Origin: Alphaproteobacteria bacterium UBA3612
Lineage (GTDB): Bacteria; Pseudomonadota; Alphaproteobacteria; Sphingomonadales; Sphingomonadaceae
Assembly: GCA_002375465.1 (NCBI GenBank)
Contig: DFLT01000007.1
Coordinates: 186,001 to 250,000 of the forward strand
DNA length: 64,000 bases
Direction: 5' to 3'
Part shown: positions 52,030-61,087 of the stretch, piece by piece
How positions within the stretch are numbered: position 1 is the first letter of the stretch
Layout: each line of letters begins with the position of its first letter
Translations under genes and position numbers: made by a program
Notes under the pieces: model-generated
Databases searched by the model: none
Seen by the model: the letters and a program-made list of their open reading frames with translations, nothing else
Told to the model about the DNA's origin: nothing

Positions 52030-53403
52030 TTACCCGCGCAACGTATCGACGAAGGATTTTCGCCAGGAGATTACGTCCTCATTCTTCACGCTGACGTGCA
52101 TCTTTTCCCAACGCGCCTTTCTTTCCTCCAGCGGCATATCCAGTGCCTGCCGAATGGCTTCGGACACATCCTCGCTCGAATAGGGATTCACCAGAACGGC
52201 GCCGTCAAGTTGTAGTGCGGCGCCGGCAAAGCGGGAAAGGATCAGGACGCCGGGATCCTCGGGATCCTGCGCCGCGACATATTCCTTTGCGACCAGATTC
52301 ATGCCGTCGCGAAGCGGCGTTACCAATCCGACCTTCGCCGCGCGGTAGAAGCCGAAGAGTTCGGCCCTTGGATAGCCCTTGTTGACGTAGCGGATGGGAA
52401 CGACGTCGACCTCTGACCGTGCGCCGTTAATCTTGCCGGTCTTGGCCTCCAAAAGGTCACGAATGTCGCGATAGGACTGGACGTCCTCCCGGCTGGGGGG
52501 CGCGATTTGAATGAAGACGGTATCGCGCGTGCTTTCGGGATATTGATCGAGGAAGCGGCTGATCGCGTCGAAACGCTCGGGCAGTCCCTTCGAATAGTCG
52601 AGCCGGTCCACGCCCAGCATGACCTTGCGCCGGCGGGCGCTGGAAAGGATGCGTTGCTGTGCGTTCCGCGCCACGCCGCTGTCACCCGCCGCCGTGAACT
52701 CCTCATAGTCCAGGCCGATAGGATAGGCGCGCGCAACTGTCTCTCTGCCGCCGAAGCGGACGGTGCCGTCGCTGCTAACTTCGGCGCCCAGTTCCTTGTC
52801 GCAATAGTGCAAGAAGCTTTCCAGCCACTCCGTCGTCTGGAAGCCGAGGACATCATATTCCAGCATCGTTCGGACCAGCCGCTCATGATAGGGCAGGCTG
52901 ACGAACAACCGGGTCGGGGGCCATGGGATGTGCAGGAAGAATCCGATACGGTTCTGCACACCTTTCGCCCTCAGGCGTTCGCCAAGCGGTATCAGATGAT
53001 AATCGTGAACCCAGATCAGATCGTCTGGTTCGACCAGAGGCCGCATGCTTTCGGCGAACCGTTCATTTACGCGTTCATAGCCGCGCCCGAATTCACGTTC
53101 ATATTCCGCCAGGTCGATGCGGTAGTGGAACAACGGCCATAATGTTCTGTTGGCGTAGCCGTTATAATATTCCTCTACGTCCTGATGCTCCAGATCGATC
53201 GTGGCGGTGGTTACGCCCTCGACCCGTTCCATGTTGAGGCTGCCTGAGAAGGTGTCGATTTCCTTGCCCGACCAGCCGAACCATATGCCGCGGTTTTCCT
53301 TCAGCGCCGAACCCAGCGCGACCGCCAACCCGCCCTGCGCCCCCGCAGCCCCCCGGGCCTTCGGCACGGAAACGCGGTTCGACACGACGATCAGGCGGCT
53401 CAT
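52030..53403 (-). CDS. otsA: Trehalose-6-phosphate synthase OtsA
   Basis: A 457-residue GT20 enzyme joining UDP-glucose and glucose-6-phosphate. It starts MSRLIVVSNRVSVP; further motifs are GIWFGWSG, WVHDYHLIPLG, IGFFLHIPWPP, GVDRLDYSKGLPER and GMNLVAKEYVAAQ. The ATG at 53403 overlaps the GH15 stop by 4 bases. Third gene of the trehalose operon. Confidence 0.97.
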   Translation of the reverse strand: MSRLIVVSNRVSVPKARGAAGAQGGLAVALGSALKENRGIWFGWSGKEIDTFSGSLNMERVEGVTTATIDLEHQDVEEYYNGYANRTLWPLFHYRIDLAEYEREFGRGYERVNERFAESMRPLVEPDDLIWVHDYHLIPLGERLRAKGVQNRIGFFLHIPWPPTRLFVSLPYHERLVRTMLEYDVLGFQTTEWLESFLHYCDKELGAEVSSDGTVRFGGRETVARAYPIGLDYEEFTAAGDSGVARNAQQRILSSARRRKVMLGVDRLDYSKGLPERFDAISRFLDQYPESTRDTVFIQIAPPSREDVQSYRDIRDLLEAKTGKINGARSEVDVVPIRYVNKGYPRAELFGFYRAAKVGLVTPLRDGMNLVAKEYVAAQDPEDPGVLILSRFAGAALQLDGAVLVNPYSSEDVSEAIRQALDMPLEERKARWEKMHVSVKNEDVISWRKSFVDTLRG

Positions 53404-55193
53404 CTGACGGTGCTCCACTTTGCGGACAACAGGCTGGCGCAATTGATTATACCTACCAGCGAGTAAGTCTGCGGAAAGTTTCCCCAAAGTTCATCCGTTG
53501 TGAAATCGAGATCTTCCGACAGCAGGCCGGAGGGTGTGCGGTGGCCCAGCATCGTTTCGAACAGCTCCCGCGCCTCCTCGTCGCGCCCCGCAAGATGCAG
53601 TGCCTCGATCAGCCAGAAGGTACAGATGTTGAACGCGGTCTCGGGCGTTCCAAAGTCATCCTCATGTGCATAGCGCAGCATGTGTTCGCCGCGCCGAAGG
53701 TCCTTTTCGATGGCTGCGAAGGTTGCCTGAAAACGTGGATCGTCGGCCTTCACGAAGCGCAGCTCGACCATTTGAAGAAGGCTGGCATCGAGAATTTCGC
53801 CTTCGAAAGACGATGCATAATGCCCCGCCTCCTCGTTCCAGGCGCGCGTCTCGATCGTGGCGCGGATCTTTTCCGCACGTTCACGCCAGAAAGCGCGGCG
53901 GTCTTCGCGGCCAAGCCGCTCCGCGACATTGGCAAGGCGGTCGCAGGCGGCCCAGCTCATGACGCTGGAATAGGTGTGGATCTGCTGCATCGTGCGGAAT
54001 TCCCACAGTCCCGCGTCGGGCTGGTCGTGCATCTGCCACGCCATTTCCCCCACGCTTTCCAGGCTGCGGAAATCGCGGTCGTCGGCCCTGCGCAGAAGGC
54101 GGTCGTCGATGAAGGCCTGCACGGTCGGCAGCACGATCTGGCCATAGGCATCGTGCTGCACCTGCGTATAGGCGGCGTTGCCGATCCTGACCGGTCCCAT
54201 GCCGCGATATCCAGACAGAGAGGTGGCGACACTTTCATCCAGTTCGGCAACGCCCATCACTGAATAAAGGGGCTGCACCTGGCCGCCGGCCGCATTGTCC
54301 ACGATGTTTCGCAAATAGCCGAGATATTTTTCCAGCACGTCCAATGCGCCGAGGCCGTTAAGCGCCTGAACCGTGTAATAGGAGTCGCGGATCCAGCAAT
54401 ATCGGTAATCCCAATTGCGTTCAGATCCCGGAGATTCCGGGATCGAGGTGGTCAGCGCCGCCACGATGGCGCCTGTCTCCTCATGCTGACAAAGTTTCAG
54501 GGTGATGGCGGCGCGGATGACGGCCGACTGCCATTCCATCGGCGTGGCCAGGCCGCGGACCCATACCTGCCAGTAGCGCAGCGTTTCGCGCAGCATATTC
54601 TCGACGTCCTGGGTGACATTGCCGGCAAAGGGCTCATCGGGGCCAAGAAAGAAATGCAGATCGCGTTCGACGCGAAATGTCCGTTGCTCCAGAACATAGC
54701 CGACAGGCGCGTTGGTCGACAGACGGATCGCCTGCGGCCCGACGATGTAGCGTATGTGATTGGTCCCGTTCGTGGTGGGCGCGATTTCGGCTCCATGTCC
54801 GCGCATGGGGGCAAGGCGCACGCGCATGCGGGGGCTGCCGGCCAAATGGCGTACGATACGAACGAAGGCGACGGGGCGGTACATGCGACCGGAGCGTTCG
54901 AAGCGCGGACAGAAATCGACGATTTCGAGTGCGCTGCCGTCCTTTGCAGTCAACCGGGTGGTGAGGACGGCGCTGTTGCGTTCATATTGCTGTTCGGACG
55001 ATACCTGCCCCTCCAGCTCGAAGCGCCAGACGCCGCGATCCTGCCGCTCTCCATTCAGAAGGGAGCAGAATATCGGATCGCCGTCGACCCTGGGGACGCA
55101 TCCCCACACCAGGCCGCCGGTTTCATCGATCAGGCCGCTGACCTGGCAATTGCCGATGGGCCACAGGTTAAGGCTGCTTTTCGGTATATTCAC
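53400..55193 (-). CDS. GH15-family glycoside hydrolase within the trehalose operon
   Basis: A 597-residue glucoamylase-like protein. After an N-terminal beta domain, the (alpha/alpha)6 domain shows NWDYRYCWIRDSYYT, DAGLWEFRT (first catalytic Glu region) and TPSGLLSEDLD (second catalytic Glu). The GTG start overlaps the otsB stop (GTGA), and its stop overlaps otsA. No signal peptide, so it is cytoplasmic. Some bacterial GH15 members of this length are trehalases, others are glucoamylases; the operon favours a trehalose or maltodextrin role. Confidence 0.93.
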   Translation of the reverse strand: MNIPKSSLNLWPIGNCQVSGLIDETGGLVWGCVPRVDGDPIFCSLLNGERQDRGVWRFELEGQVSSEQQYERNSAVLTTRLTAKDGSALEIVDFCPRFERSGRMYRPVAFVRIVRHLAGSPRMRVRLAPMRGHGAEIAPTTNGTNHIRYIVGPQAIRLSTNAPVGYVLEQRTFRVERDLHFFLGPDEPFAGNVTQDVENMLRETLRYWQVWVRGLATPMEWQSAVIRAAITLKLCQHEETGAIVAALTTSIPESPGSERNWDYRYCWIRDSYYTVQALNGLGALDVLEKYLGYLRNIVDNAAGGQVQPLYSVMGVAELDESVATSLSGYRGMGPVRIGNAAYTQVQHDAYGQIVLPTVQAFIDDRLLRRADDRDFRSLESVGEMAWQMHDQPDAGLWEFRTMQQIHTYSSVMSWAACDRLANVAERLGREDRRAFWRERAEKIRATIETRAWNEEAGHYASSFEGEILDASLLQMVELRFVKADDPRFQATFAAIEKDLRRGEHMLRYAHEDDFGTPETAFNICTFWLIEALHLAGRDEEARELFETMLGHRTPSGLLSEDLDFTTDELWGNFPQTYSLVGIINCASLLSAKWSTVR

Positions 55194-55936
55194 AGGTTCA
55201 GCTCCAGCCAGTCGTAAACGGCCCGGGTGTCCTCCAGGCGATATTGCGCTGCGGTTGGACGACTTTGCCCGACCAGTACGCCGAAACCGCCCATGGACCG
55301 CGCCGCGGAAAACCCGTCCTCGTCGGTGATGTCGTCACCGATGAAGACCGGATAGCTCTCCACAAAGGGCGCCTCGTACATCAGTGTCTCGACGGCGGCG
55401 CCCTTGTGGAAGCCCGATGGCATCAATTCTGCGACCATCTTTCCGCGCGTTACCTGCAGCGGGTGCTGCCGTGCCATCTCGTCGGCGAAGGCGAGGATTT
55501 CTTCAGCGCGATCGGGGGCCGCACGATAGTGGAGGGCGGCACCCATGGGTTTCTCCTCGTAGATTACCCCTTCATGCGCATCCGCAAAGGCCCGGATCGC
55601 CTGCAGCACCGTGCCAGGCAGCGAGCGGGCGGCCCGGCTGAGCATTTTTCCATCCGCCAGACGCACCTCCCCGCCGTGGGAGCCGCCCATGGCGATCGCA
55701 GGCGTTCCCAGATGCCGTTCAATGTCGCGCAAGGCGCGGCCGCTTACGAGGGCCAGCCTTTGGCCGATACGCGCTCCCAGCGTCTCCAGGGCTAGCCCAA
55801 GCCCTTGGGGAACCTCGATCTGGTCGGGTCCGGGAGCGATGGCGACGAGCGTCCCGTCGAAATCCAGGAATAACGATACCACCGACAGGCTGGACAGAGG
55901 CGGGGGCGAACGAAGTTCGGGGGGCTCTTCAGTCAT
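55190..55936 (-). CDS. otsB: Trehalose-phosphatase OtsB
   Basis: A 248-residue HAD phosphatase releasing trehalose. Motif I is SLFLDFDGTLVAI with the nucleophile Asp, and motif IV is VFIGDDITDEDGF. ATG at 55936 gives MTEEPPELRSPPP. It heads otsB–GH15–otsA, all overlapping by 4 bases. The 88-bp divergent gap upstream contains CCCTT/AAGGG but no GGAAC general-stress promoter that I can see. Confidence 0.95.
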   Translation of the reverse strand: MTEEPPELRSPPPLSSLSVVSLFLDFDGTLVAIAPGPDQIEVPQGLGLALETLGARIGQRLALVSGRALRDIERHLGTPAIAMGGSHGGEVRLADGKMLSRAARSLPGTVLQAIRAFADAHEGVIYEEKPMGAALHYRAAPDRAEEILAFADEMARQHPLQVTRGKMVAELMPSGFHKGAAVETLMYEAPFVESYPVFIGDDITDEDGFSAARSMGGFGVLVGQSRPTAAQYRLEDTRAVYDWLELNL

Positions 55937-56024
55937 ACTATCCGCGAATAAGAATCTGCCTCCCTTATGCAAGGGGGTCCGTGCGAAGTCTTGCCGGACG
56001 CCCGCTTCGCATTAGGAGAGGCGC

Positions 56025-57296
56025 ATGACCGCCGCCGCCCCAGTTTCCGCAACGCGCGGCTCCCTTCTATTTATTTTTGCGCTCGTCCTCATCGACATGA
56101 TCGGCTTTGGCATCATCATGCCGGTCCTGCCCGCGCTGATCGTCGAATTGACCGGCGATACGATTGCCGGCGCGGCGGTCGATGCGGGATGGCTGGCCTT
56201 CGTCTATGCAGCGATGCAGTTCATTTTCGGCCCCATCATGGGCAATTTGTCCGACCGGTTCGGCCGCCGCCCCGTTCTGCTGGCCACGCTTCTCGCTTAT
56301 TCGATAAATTACGCCCTGATGGGTCTGGCGCCGACTTTGCTCTGGCTATTCGTCGGGCGGCTGCTGGCGGGTATTACCGGCGCCAGTTTCAGTGCGGCCT
56401 ATGCCTATGTCGCCGATGTCACGCCGGCCGAGAAGCGGGCGCAGAATTTCGGTCTGATCGGCGTCGCTTTCGGCCTGGGCTTTATTGTCGGCCCCGCGCT
56501 TGGCGGCATATTGGGAGAATATGGCACCCGCTTGCCCTTTTTTGCTGCAGGGGGCCTCGCGCTGGCCAACGCCGTCTTCGGCTTCTTCTGCCTGAATGAG
56601 AGTCTGCCGCCTGAAAAGCGTCGCCCGTTCTCGCTCATCCGGTCGAACGCCGTCAGCGCGCTGAGGGAGCTTGGCCGGCAGGACAAGGTGGTGATCTGGT
56701 ATGCGGGCGCGCTGCTGGTGTGGATGACGGCGCACATGGTCTATCCGATCATCTGGGCATTCTACGGAATCGAAGCCTTTGGATGGTCGGAGCGCATGGT
56801 CGGCATTTCCCTGGCGGGGGTGGGGCTTTCCAGTGCCATCGTCCAAGGCGTGCTGATTCGGACGATCGTGCCGCGTGTCGGCGAACGCCGCGCGGTTATG
56901 TTGGGGGTGGGGTGCCTACTTGCGGCTGCGCTGATCTACCTGTTCGCGGAGCATGAGATATGGGTGCCGATCGCCATTGCCGTCGGATCGCTGCAGGGCC
57001 TGGTGCAACCATCCATCAATGGCCTGATGAGCCGCGCTGTCGACGAACGCAGCCAAGGGGAACTGCAGGGCGCCGTGGCCAGCATTTCCAGCCTTTCCGC
57101 CGTCATCGGACCGCTCGTATATACGCGGGTCTTTTACGCCTTCACCGCGCCGGGGGCGGTCATCTACCTGCCGGGCGCGGCCTTTGCCCTTGCCGGTGTC
57201 GTTGCCATAGGGGCGCTGGCCCTGTTCCTGCGCGGCAACACGCTGCACGGTGTTGCGTTCGTCAGGCCCTCGCCACGCGAAGGACAGGGTTTCTAG
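56025..57296 (+). CDS. MFS transporter, TCR/Tet-like
   Basis: A 423-residue, 12-helix major-facilitator drug/H+ antiporter-like protein. The motif A loop is GNLSDRFGRRPVLL between helices 2 and 3, and GRLLAGITGASFSAAYAY is the helix 5 region, which places it near TetA-like exporters. AGGAGAGG precedes the ATG. Its substrate cannot be told; tetracycline resistance should not be assumed. The 3' end overlaps the convergent gene by 4 bp. Confidence 0.9.
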   Translation: MTAAAPVSATRGSLLFIFALVLIDMIGFGIIMPVLPALIVELTGDTIAGAAVDAGWLAFVYAAMQFIFGPIMGNLSDRFGRRPVLLATLLAYSINYALMGLAPTLLWLFVGRLLAGITGASFSAAYAYVADVTPAEKRAQNFGLIGVAFGLGFIVGPALGGILGEYGTRLPFFAAGGLALANAVFGFFCLNESLPPEKRRPFSLIRSNAVSALRELGRQDKVVIWYAGALLVWMTAHMVYPIIWAFYGIEAFGWSERMVGISLAGVGLSSAIVQGVLIRTIVPRVGERRAVMLGVGCLLAAALIYLFAEHEIWVPIAIAVGSLQGLVQPSINGLMSRAVDERSQGELQGAVASISSLSAVIGPLVYTRVFYAFTAPGAVIYLPGAAFALAGVVAIGALALFLRGNTLHGVAFVRPSPREGQGF

Positions 57297-58066
57297 CGAA
57301 CCTGGAACAGCTTCATGCCGTGCCGGGCATAAGCCAGCGCGAAAATCTGGTTGCGAAACAGGCGGCGTTTGCCCCGGCGGCCGCGCGCGATCCATATTCC
57401 GCTGGGATGATGGAAGACATCCGGCCAAATCTCGTCAGCCTCTTCCAAAATGCGATCTTTTTCCTCGCTGCGGAGGCCCCGCCATGGCGCAACGATCTTT
57501 GCGCGCCGCGTCCAGTAGAGCCTGACGGCGATCACGAGCAAAACAAGCACGCCGGCGATGATGGCAAGGGTTTGCAGCGAAATGGGCGAAGGCCGGCGTA
57601 TCGGCGCCGTGGTGGCAGGGGCATTGCCGGAAAGGGTGCGGATTTCGCCCTGTTCGGCGTTCATCCGTTCGACGCTGCCGTCGCCGCCGGAAATGACGCC
57701 GATTCCGTTGGGGCCGACCGTCACCGCATAAAGCGCGCGGTCGACGCACTTAATCTTCAGCGACATGAACGACCCGCTTCGCACGAAATTCTGATAGGCC
57801 TCGACCGCAGGGCAGTCCGCATTGACCTCGGTCATTACCGCGCTGACCAGCTTGTCGACATCGGATCCGTTTTCTTCGGCGGACAGTGCGCGAAACAGCC
57901 GCTCCGATGCTGTGCCGATGGGTTGATCCGCCGCGTCGCCGACAAACCCTTCCGGCGAGGAAATTGCCTCATCGTCGGTCAGTACGGCATCCGGCATGCT
58001 GGGTTGCGCCGAGGCCACCGATGCAACGGATAATGACAAAAACGTGCATATCGCGAGGGGACGCAT
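57293..58066 (-). CDS. Exported membrane-anchored protein of unknown function
   Basis: A 257-residue protein. It has a signal peptide (MRPLAICTFLSLSVASVASA), an outer region with Cys residues (VNADCPAVEAY, LKIKCVDRALY), a Pro/Thr linker and one transmembrane helix (LAIIAGVLVLLVIAVRLYW). A basic cytoplasmic tail of about 70 residues follows (GRRGKRRLFRNQIFALAYARH). I do not recognise the family. It may link an envelope state to a cytoplasmic partner. Confidence 0.7.
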   Translation of the reverse strand: MRPLAICTFLSLSVASVASAQPSMPDAVLTDDEAISSPEGFVGDAADQPIGTASERLFRALSAEENGSDVDKLVSAVMTEVNADCPAVEAYQNFVRSGSFMSLKIKCVDRALYAVTVGPNGIGVISGGDGSVERMNAEQGEIRTLSGNAPATTAPIRRPSPISLQTLAIIAGVLVLLVIAVRLYWTRRAKIVAPWRGLRSEEKDRILEEADEIWPDVFHHPSGIWIARGRRGKRRLFRNQIFALAYARHGMKLFQVR

Positions 58067-58112
58067 ATCGTTACCTTAAAGCCCAAACCACGATCGCGCT
58101 TCCCTAGGGGAA

Positions 58113-58187
<75 letters not shown>

Positions 58188-58255
58188 ATGTTCCGGGAAT
58201 GCGCGCCTGCTATGAGCGCAGGCGGGTTAATGTCAAGCGAATGGGAGCATTGAGA

Positions 58256-58384
58256 ATGTCGGAAAAGGCGGACGAGCGCAAGGAACGGCTGGCAAAAGCG
58301 CTGCGGGAAAACCTGCGGCGACGCAAAACGGCCATCAAGGGTGAGGCCGCCGATACGTCGCCAAAGCAGGATCCGGAACGCTGA
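58256..58384 (+). CDS. Very small conserved Lys/Arg-rich protein
   Basis: A 42-residue, highly charged helical protein (ERKERLAKALRENLRRRKTA). Small proteins of this kind are common in sphingomonads and related alphaproteobacteria, often near murA or tRNA genes. GGGAG lies 8 bases before the ATG at 58256. It may bind RNA or DNA; its role is unknown. Ends 3 bp from the convergent M24 gene. Confidence 0.65.
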   Translation: MSEKADERKERLAKALRENLRRRKTAIKGEAADTSPKQDPER

Positions 58385-58387
58385 TCG

Positions 58388-60190
58388 TCAGACGGCGCGC
58401 GTCGCTGTCGCCAGCCACGACATGTCCTCCGGCGATTTCAGCTCTGGGGAAATTTTTTCTTGAACTTCAGCGTGGTAGCCGTTCAGCCATGCGCGCTCCT
58501 CGTCCGTCAGCATCGATAATTCGACCAAGGTGAGGTCGATGGGCGCAAAGGTGATGGTTTCGAATCCCAGCCATTCGCCCTCGCCACCATCGACGTCCTT
58601 TTCGACGACGATCACCAGGTTTTCGATGCGGATGCCGAAAGCACCCTCTTTATAATAGCCTGGTTCATTGGAAAGAATCATGCCGGCCTGCAGTGGCTCG
58701 TCGGGCGCTGCGGCGGGATTGGTGGCGGCGACGATCCGTTGCGGTCCTTCATGCACGCTCAGGAAGCTACCAACACCGTGGCCTGTGCCATGGCCATAAT
58801 CGACCCCGGCCCGCCACAGGTGCATGCGGGCGAGCGCGTCCAGCTGCGACCCGCGTGTGCCCTTGGGGAAAATCTGCGTCGCAAGCGTGATGTGCCCTTT
58901 CAGGACGCGCGTGTAGCGCTCTTTCATTTCCTGAGTAGGCTTACCGTTGATCAGGGTGCGGGTAACGTCCGTCGTGCCATCGGAATATTGGCCGCCCGAA
59001 TCGACCAGATAGATGCTGTTGCATTCGATGTTGCGATTCGTTTCCGGCGATACGCGATAGTGCGGCAAGGCGGCGTTCGGACCGGCCGCGCTGATCGTGT
59101 CGAAACTGAGGTCGTGCAGCATGTTCGATTCCCGCCGCAGATCCTCCAGCTTCTTTGCTGCGGTCAATTCATCTAGATCGCCGGACGAAGCGGTCTCTGA
59201 AAACCATTTCAGGAACCGGGTCAGCGCTGCGCCATCGCGGACATGGGCGGCGCGTGTGCCGGAAAGCTCCGCCTCGTTCTTGACGGCCTTTGCAAGGATG
59301 ACCGGGTCACGCTTCTCTATGATCCTGCCGCCGGCATCGCCGACGATCTGGAAAATCGCCGCGACGCATGTGTCGGGATCGAGGGCAATCGCAGCGCCCG
59401 TTTTCGCTAGGTCTGCCAATGCGTCGGGAAACGCATCCGGAGGGCGAACGGTAATGTCGGGGCCAAGGTGCGCCTCTACTTCCGGCGTCACCTTTTCGGG
59501 CGCGGTGAACAGCGATGCGGTGCCGTCCTTCTTCACGATGGCGAAGGCGAGTGCGACGGGCGTGCGGGAAACGTCCGTGCCGCGAATGTTGAACAGCCAG
59601 GCTACCGAATCGAGCGCCGCGATCACCACGGCGTCGGCCTTTTTTTCGGTCAGCCATTTGGCGATATCGGCGCGCTTCTCCGACGAGCTTTTGCCGGCAA
59701 AGGCTTCGCCATGGACCTTGATAGGCGCTGCACTGGGCGCAGGTCTGTCGGTCCACACGGCATCAATGGGATTATCTGCAACCGGGACCAGGGCCATATT
59801 CTTCGCGCGCAGACGCTTTTCAGTGCCGTTCACCCATTTCCGGGTCGCGAGCCATGCATCGTAACCGATGCGCATCCCGTCGGCGGCTTCCTGCTCCAGC
59901 CAGTCTGCGGCCATCACCCTTGGTACATCCTGGTAACTGTAGAGCCCGCCGTCGACCTGATCGCGAACCTGAACCTTGTAGCGGCCGTCAGTAAAGATCG
60001 CCGCCTTGTCCTGCAGCACGGCGGCACTTCCCGCGGACCCCTGAAAGCCTGTCAGCCACCGCAGCCTGTTGGCATATTCGCCGACATATTCCGACATATG
60101 TTCGTCGGTAAGCGGAACGACGAAGCCGTCGAGTTCTCGCTGTTTCAATTCTTGCCTAAGGGCAGCGATGCGGTCTGTGGAAGCTGTCAT
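58388..60190 (-). CDS. Xaa-Pro aminopeptidase P (M24B family)
   Basis: A 600-residue three-domain aminopeptidase P removing N-terminal residues before proline. Metal ligands are readable as Asp in VDSGGQYSDGTTDVTRTL, His in HGTGHGVGSFLSVHEGP, Glu in LSNEPGYYKEGAFGIRIEN and Glu in GFETITFAP. No signal peptide, so it is cytoplasmic. Length fits the long APP2 type rather than the 440-residue PepP type. Confidence 0.93.
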   Translation of the reverse strand: MTASTDRIAALRQELKQRELDGFVVPLTDEHMSEYVGEYANRLRWLTGFQGSAGSAAVLQDKAAIFTDGRYKVQVRDQVDGGLYSYQDVPRVMAADWLEQEAADGMRIGYDAWLATRKWVNGTEKRLRAKNMALVPVADNPIDAVWTDRPAPSAAPIKVHGEAFAGKSSSEKRADIAKWLTEKKADAVVIAALDSVAWLFNIRGTDVSRTPVALAFAIVKKDGTASLFTAPEKVTPEVEAHLGPDITVRPPDAFPDALADLAKTGAAIALDPDTCVAAIFQIVGDAGGRIIEKRDPVILAKAVKNEAELSGTRAAHVRDGAALTRFLKWFSETASSGDLDELTAAKKLEDLRRESNMLHDLSFDTISAAGPNAALPHYRVSPETNRNIECNSIYLVDSGGQYSDGTTDVTRTLINGKPTQEMKERYTRVLKGHITLATQIFPKGTRGSQLDALARMHLWRAGVDYGHGTGHGVGSFLSVHEGPQRIVAATNPAAAPDEPLQAGMILSNEPGYYKEGAFGIRIENLVIVVEKDVDGGEGEWLGFETITFAPIDLTLVELSMLTDEERAWLNGYHAEVQEKISPELKSPEDMSWLATATRAV

Positions 60191-60259
60191 GCATGCTCAT
60201 ATTGGCGTCGGCGTCGCCATTGGCAAGCGGACGACCACCGGCCGCAGGGCCGTCGCGCC

Positions 60260-61057
60260 CTAGAACCATTCCAACGCCCGTGCGATGCCATAGAGGCTCG
60301 TCAAGGTTAGGATAACGCCGACCATCAGGAGAAGCGGCTTGGTTGGAATTCTCTTTGCCAGATAGGCCCCCAGCGGGGCCGCCGCGACACCGCCGATCAG
60401 CAGGCCGAGCGTCGCCTGCGTCAGGATTTCGGGTCCGATCGACAGCAGGAACGTTGCGGACACCGCGCCAGCCAGAAAGAATTCCGCACTGTTCACCGTG
60501 CCGAGCGTCTTTCGCGGGCTTGCCCCCTGCAGCAGCAAATTAGATGTGACCACCGGACCCCAGCCACCACCGCCCGCAGCATCCAGAAAACCGCCCGCGA
60601 GGCCGAGAGGCGCGACATATTTCGGTTCGCGGATCTGCGGTGGCCAGCGCAAGGCGCGATAGGTCAGAACGAGGCCGATAACGGCCAGATAGGTCAGTAT
60701 GAACGGCTTTGCGACGCTGGCGTCGACCGAGCTGAGCACGTAGGCGCCCAATATGCCGCCCGCGACGCCCGGGACGGCCAGCCGCCGGAACAGGCGCCAA
60801 TCGATGTTGCGGTGATAAAGATGGCTGAGGCCCGATACGCCTGTCGTCGCCGTTTCCACCGCATGCACACTGGCGGAGGCCAGCACGGGCGGCACGCCCA
60901 GGCTGACCAGAATGGTGGTGGAGATAACGCCGAACGCCATGCCCAGGGCACCGTCCACCACCTGCGCCGTAAAGCCCACCAGTATGAAAACCAGCAATGT
61001 GTCGAACAGCGCCGTAATCCCCCGGGCGGGCGAAGGCCGATCCTTCGCCTGCCGCAC
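60260..61057 (-). CDS. TauE/SafE-family sulfite/organosulfur exporter
   Basis: A 265-residue membrane protein with about eight helices. VDGALGMAFGVISTTIL is the first TauE/SafE repeat, and LAGGFLDAAGGGGWGPVV the second. Substrates in the family are sulfite and organosulfonates, but this one cannot be assigned. Start GTG at 61057 is uncertain. Confidence 0.88.
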   Translation of the reverse strand: MRQAKDRPSPARGITALFDTLLVFILVGFTAQVVDGALGMAFGVISTTILVSLGVPPVLASASVHAVETATTGVSGLSHLYHRNIDWRLFRRLAVPGVAGGILGAYVLSSVDASVAKPFILTYLAVIGLVLTYRALRWPPQIREPKYVAPLGLAGGFLDAAGGGGWGPVVTSNLLLQGASPRKTLGTVNSAEFFLAGAVSATFLLSIGPEILTQATLGLLIGGVAAAPLGAYLAKRIPTKPLLLMVGVILTLTSLYGIARALEWF

Positions 61058-61087
61058 AACATAACGTTGAGCGGGCCGCTTAGTTCA

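Noticed and set aside
55937..56024. General-stress (EcfG, GGAAC…GTT) promoter ahead of the trehalose operon
   Set aside because: No GGAAC element can be found in the gap in the right orientation.
56025..57296. Tetracycline resistance gene
   Set aside because: The protein is TetA-like in general form only. No resistance context or TetR gene is present.
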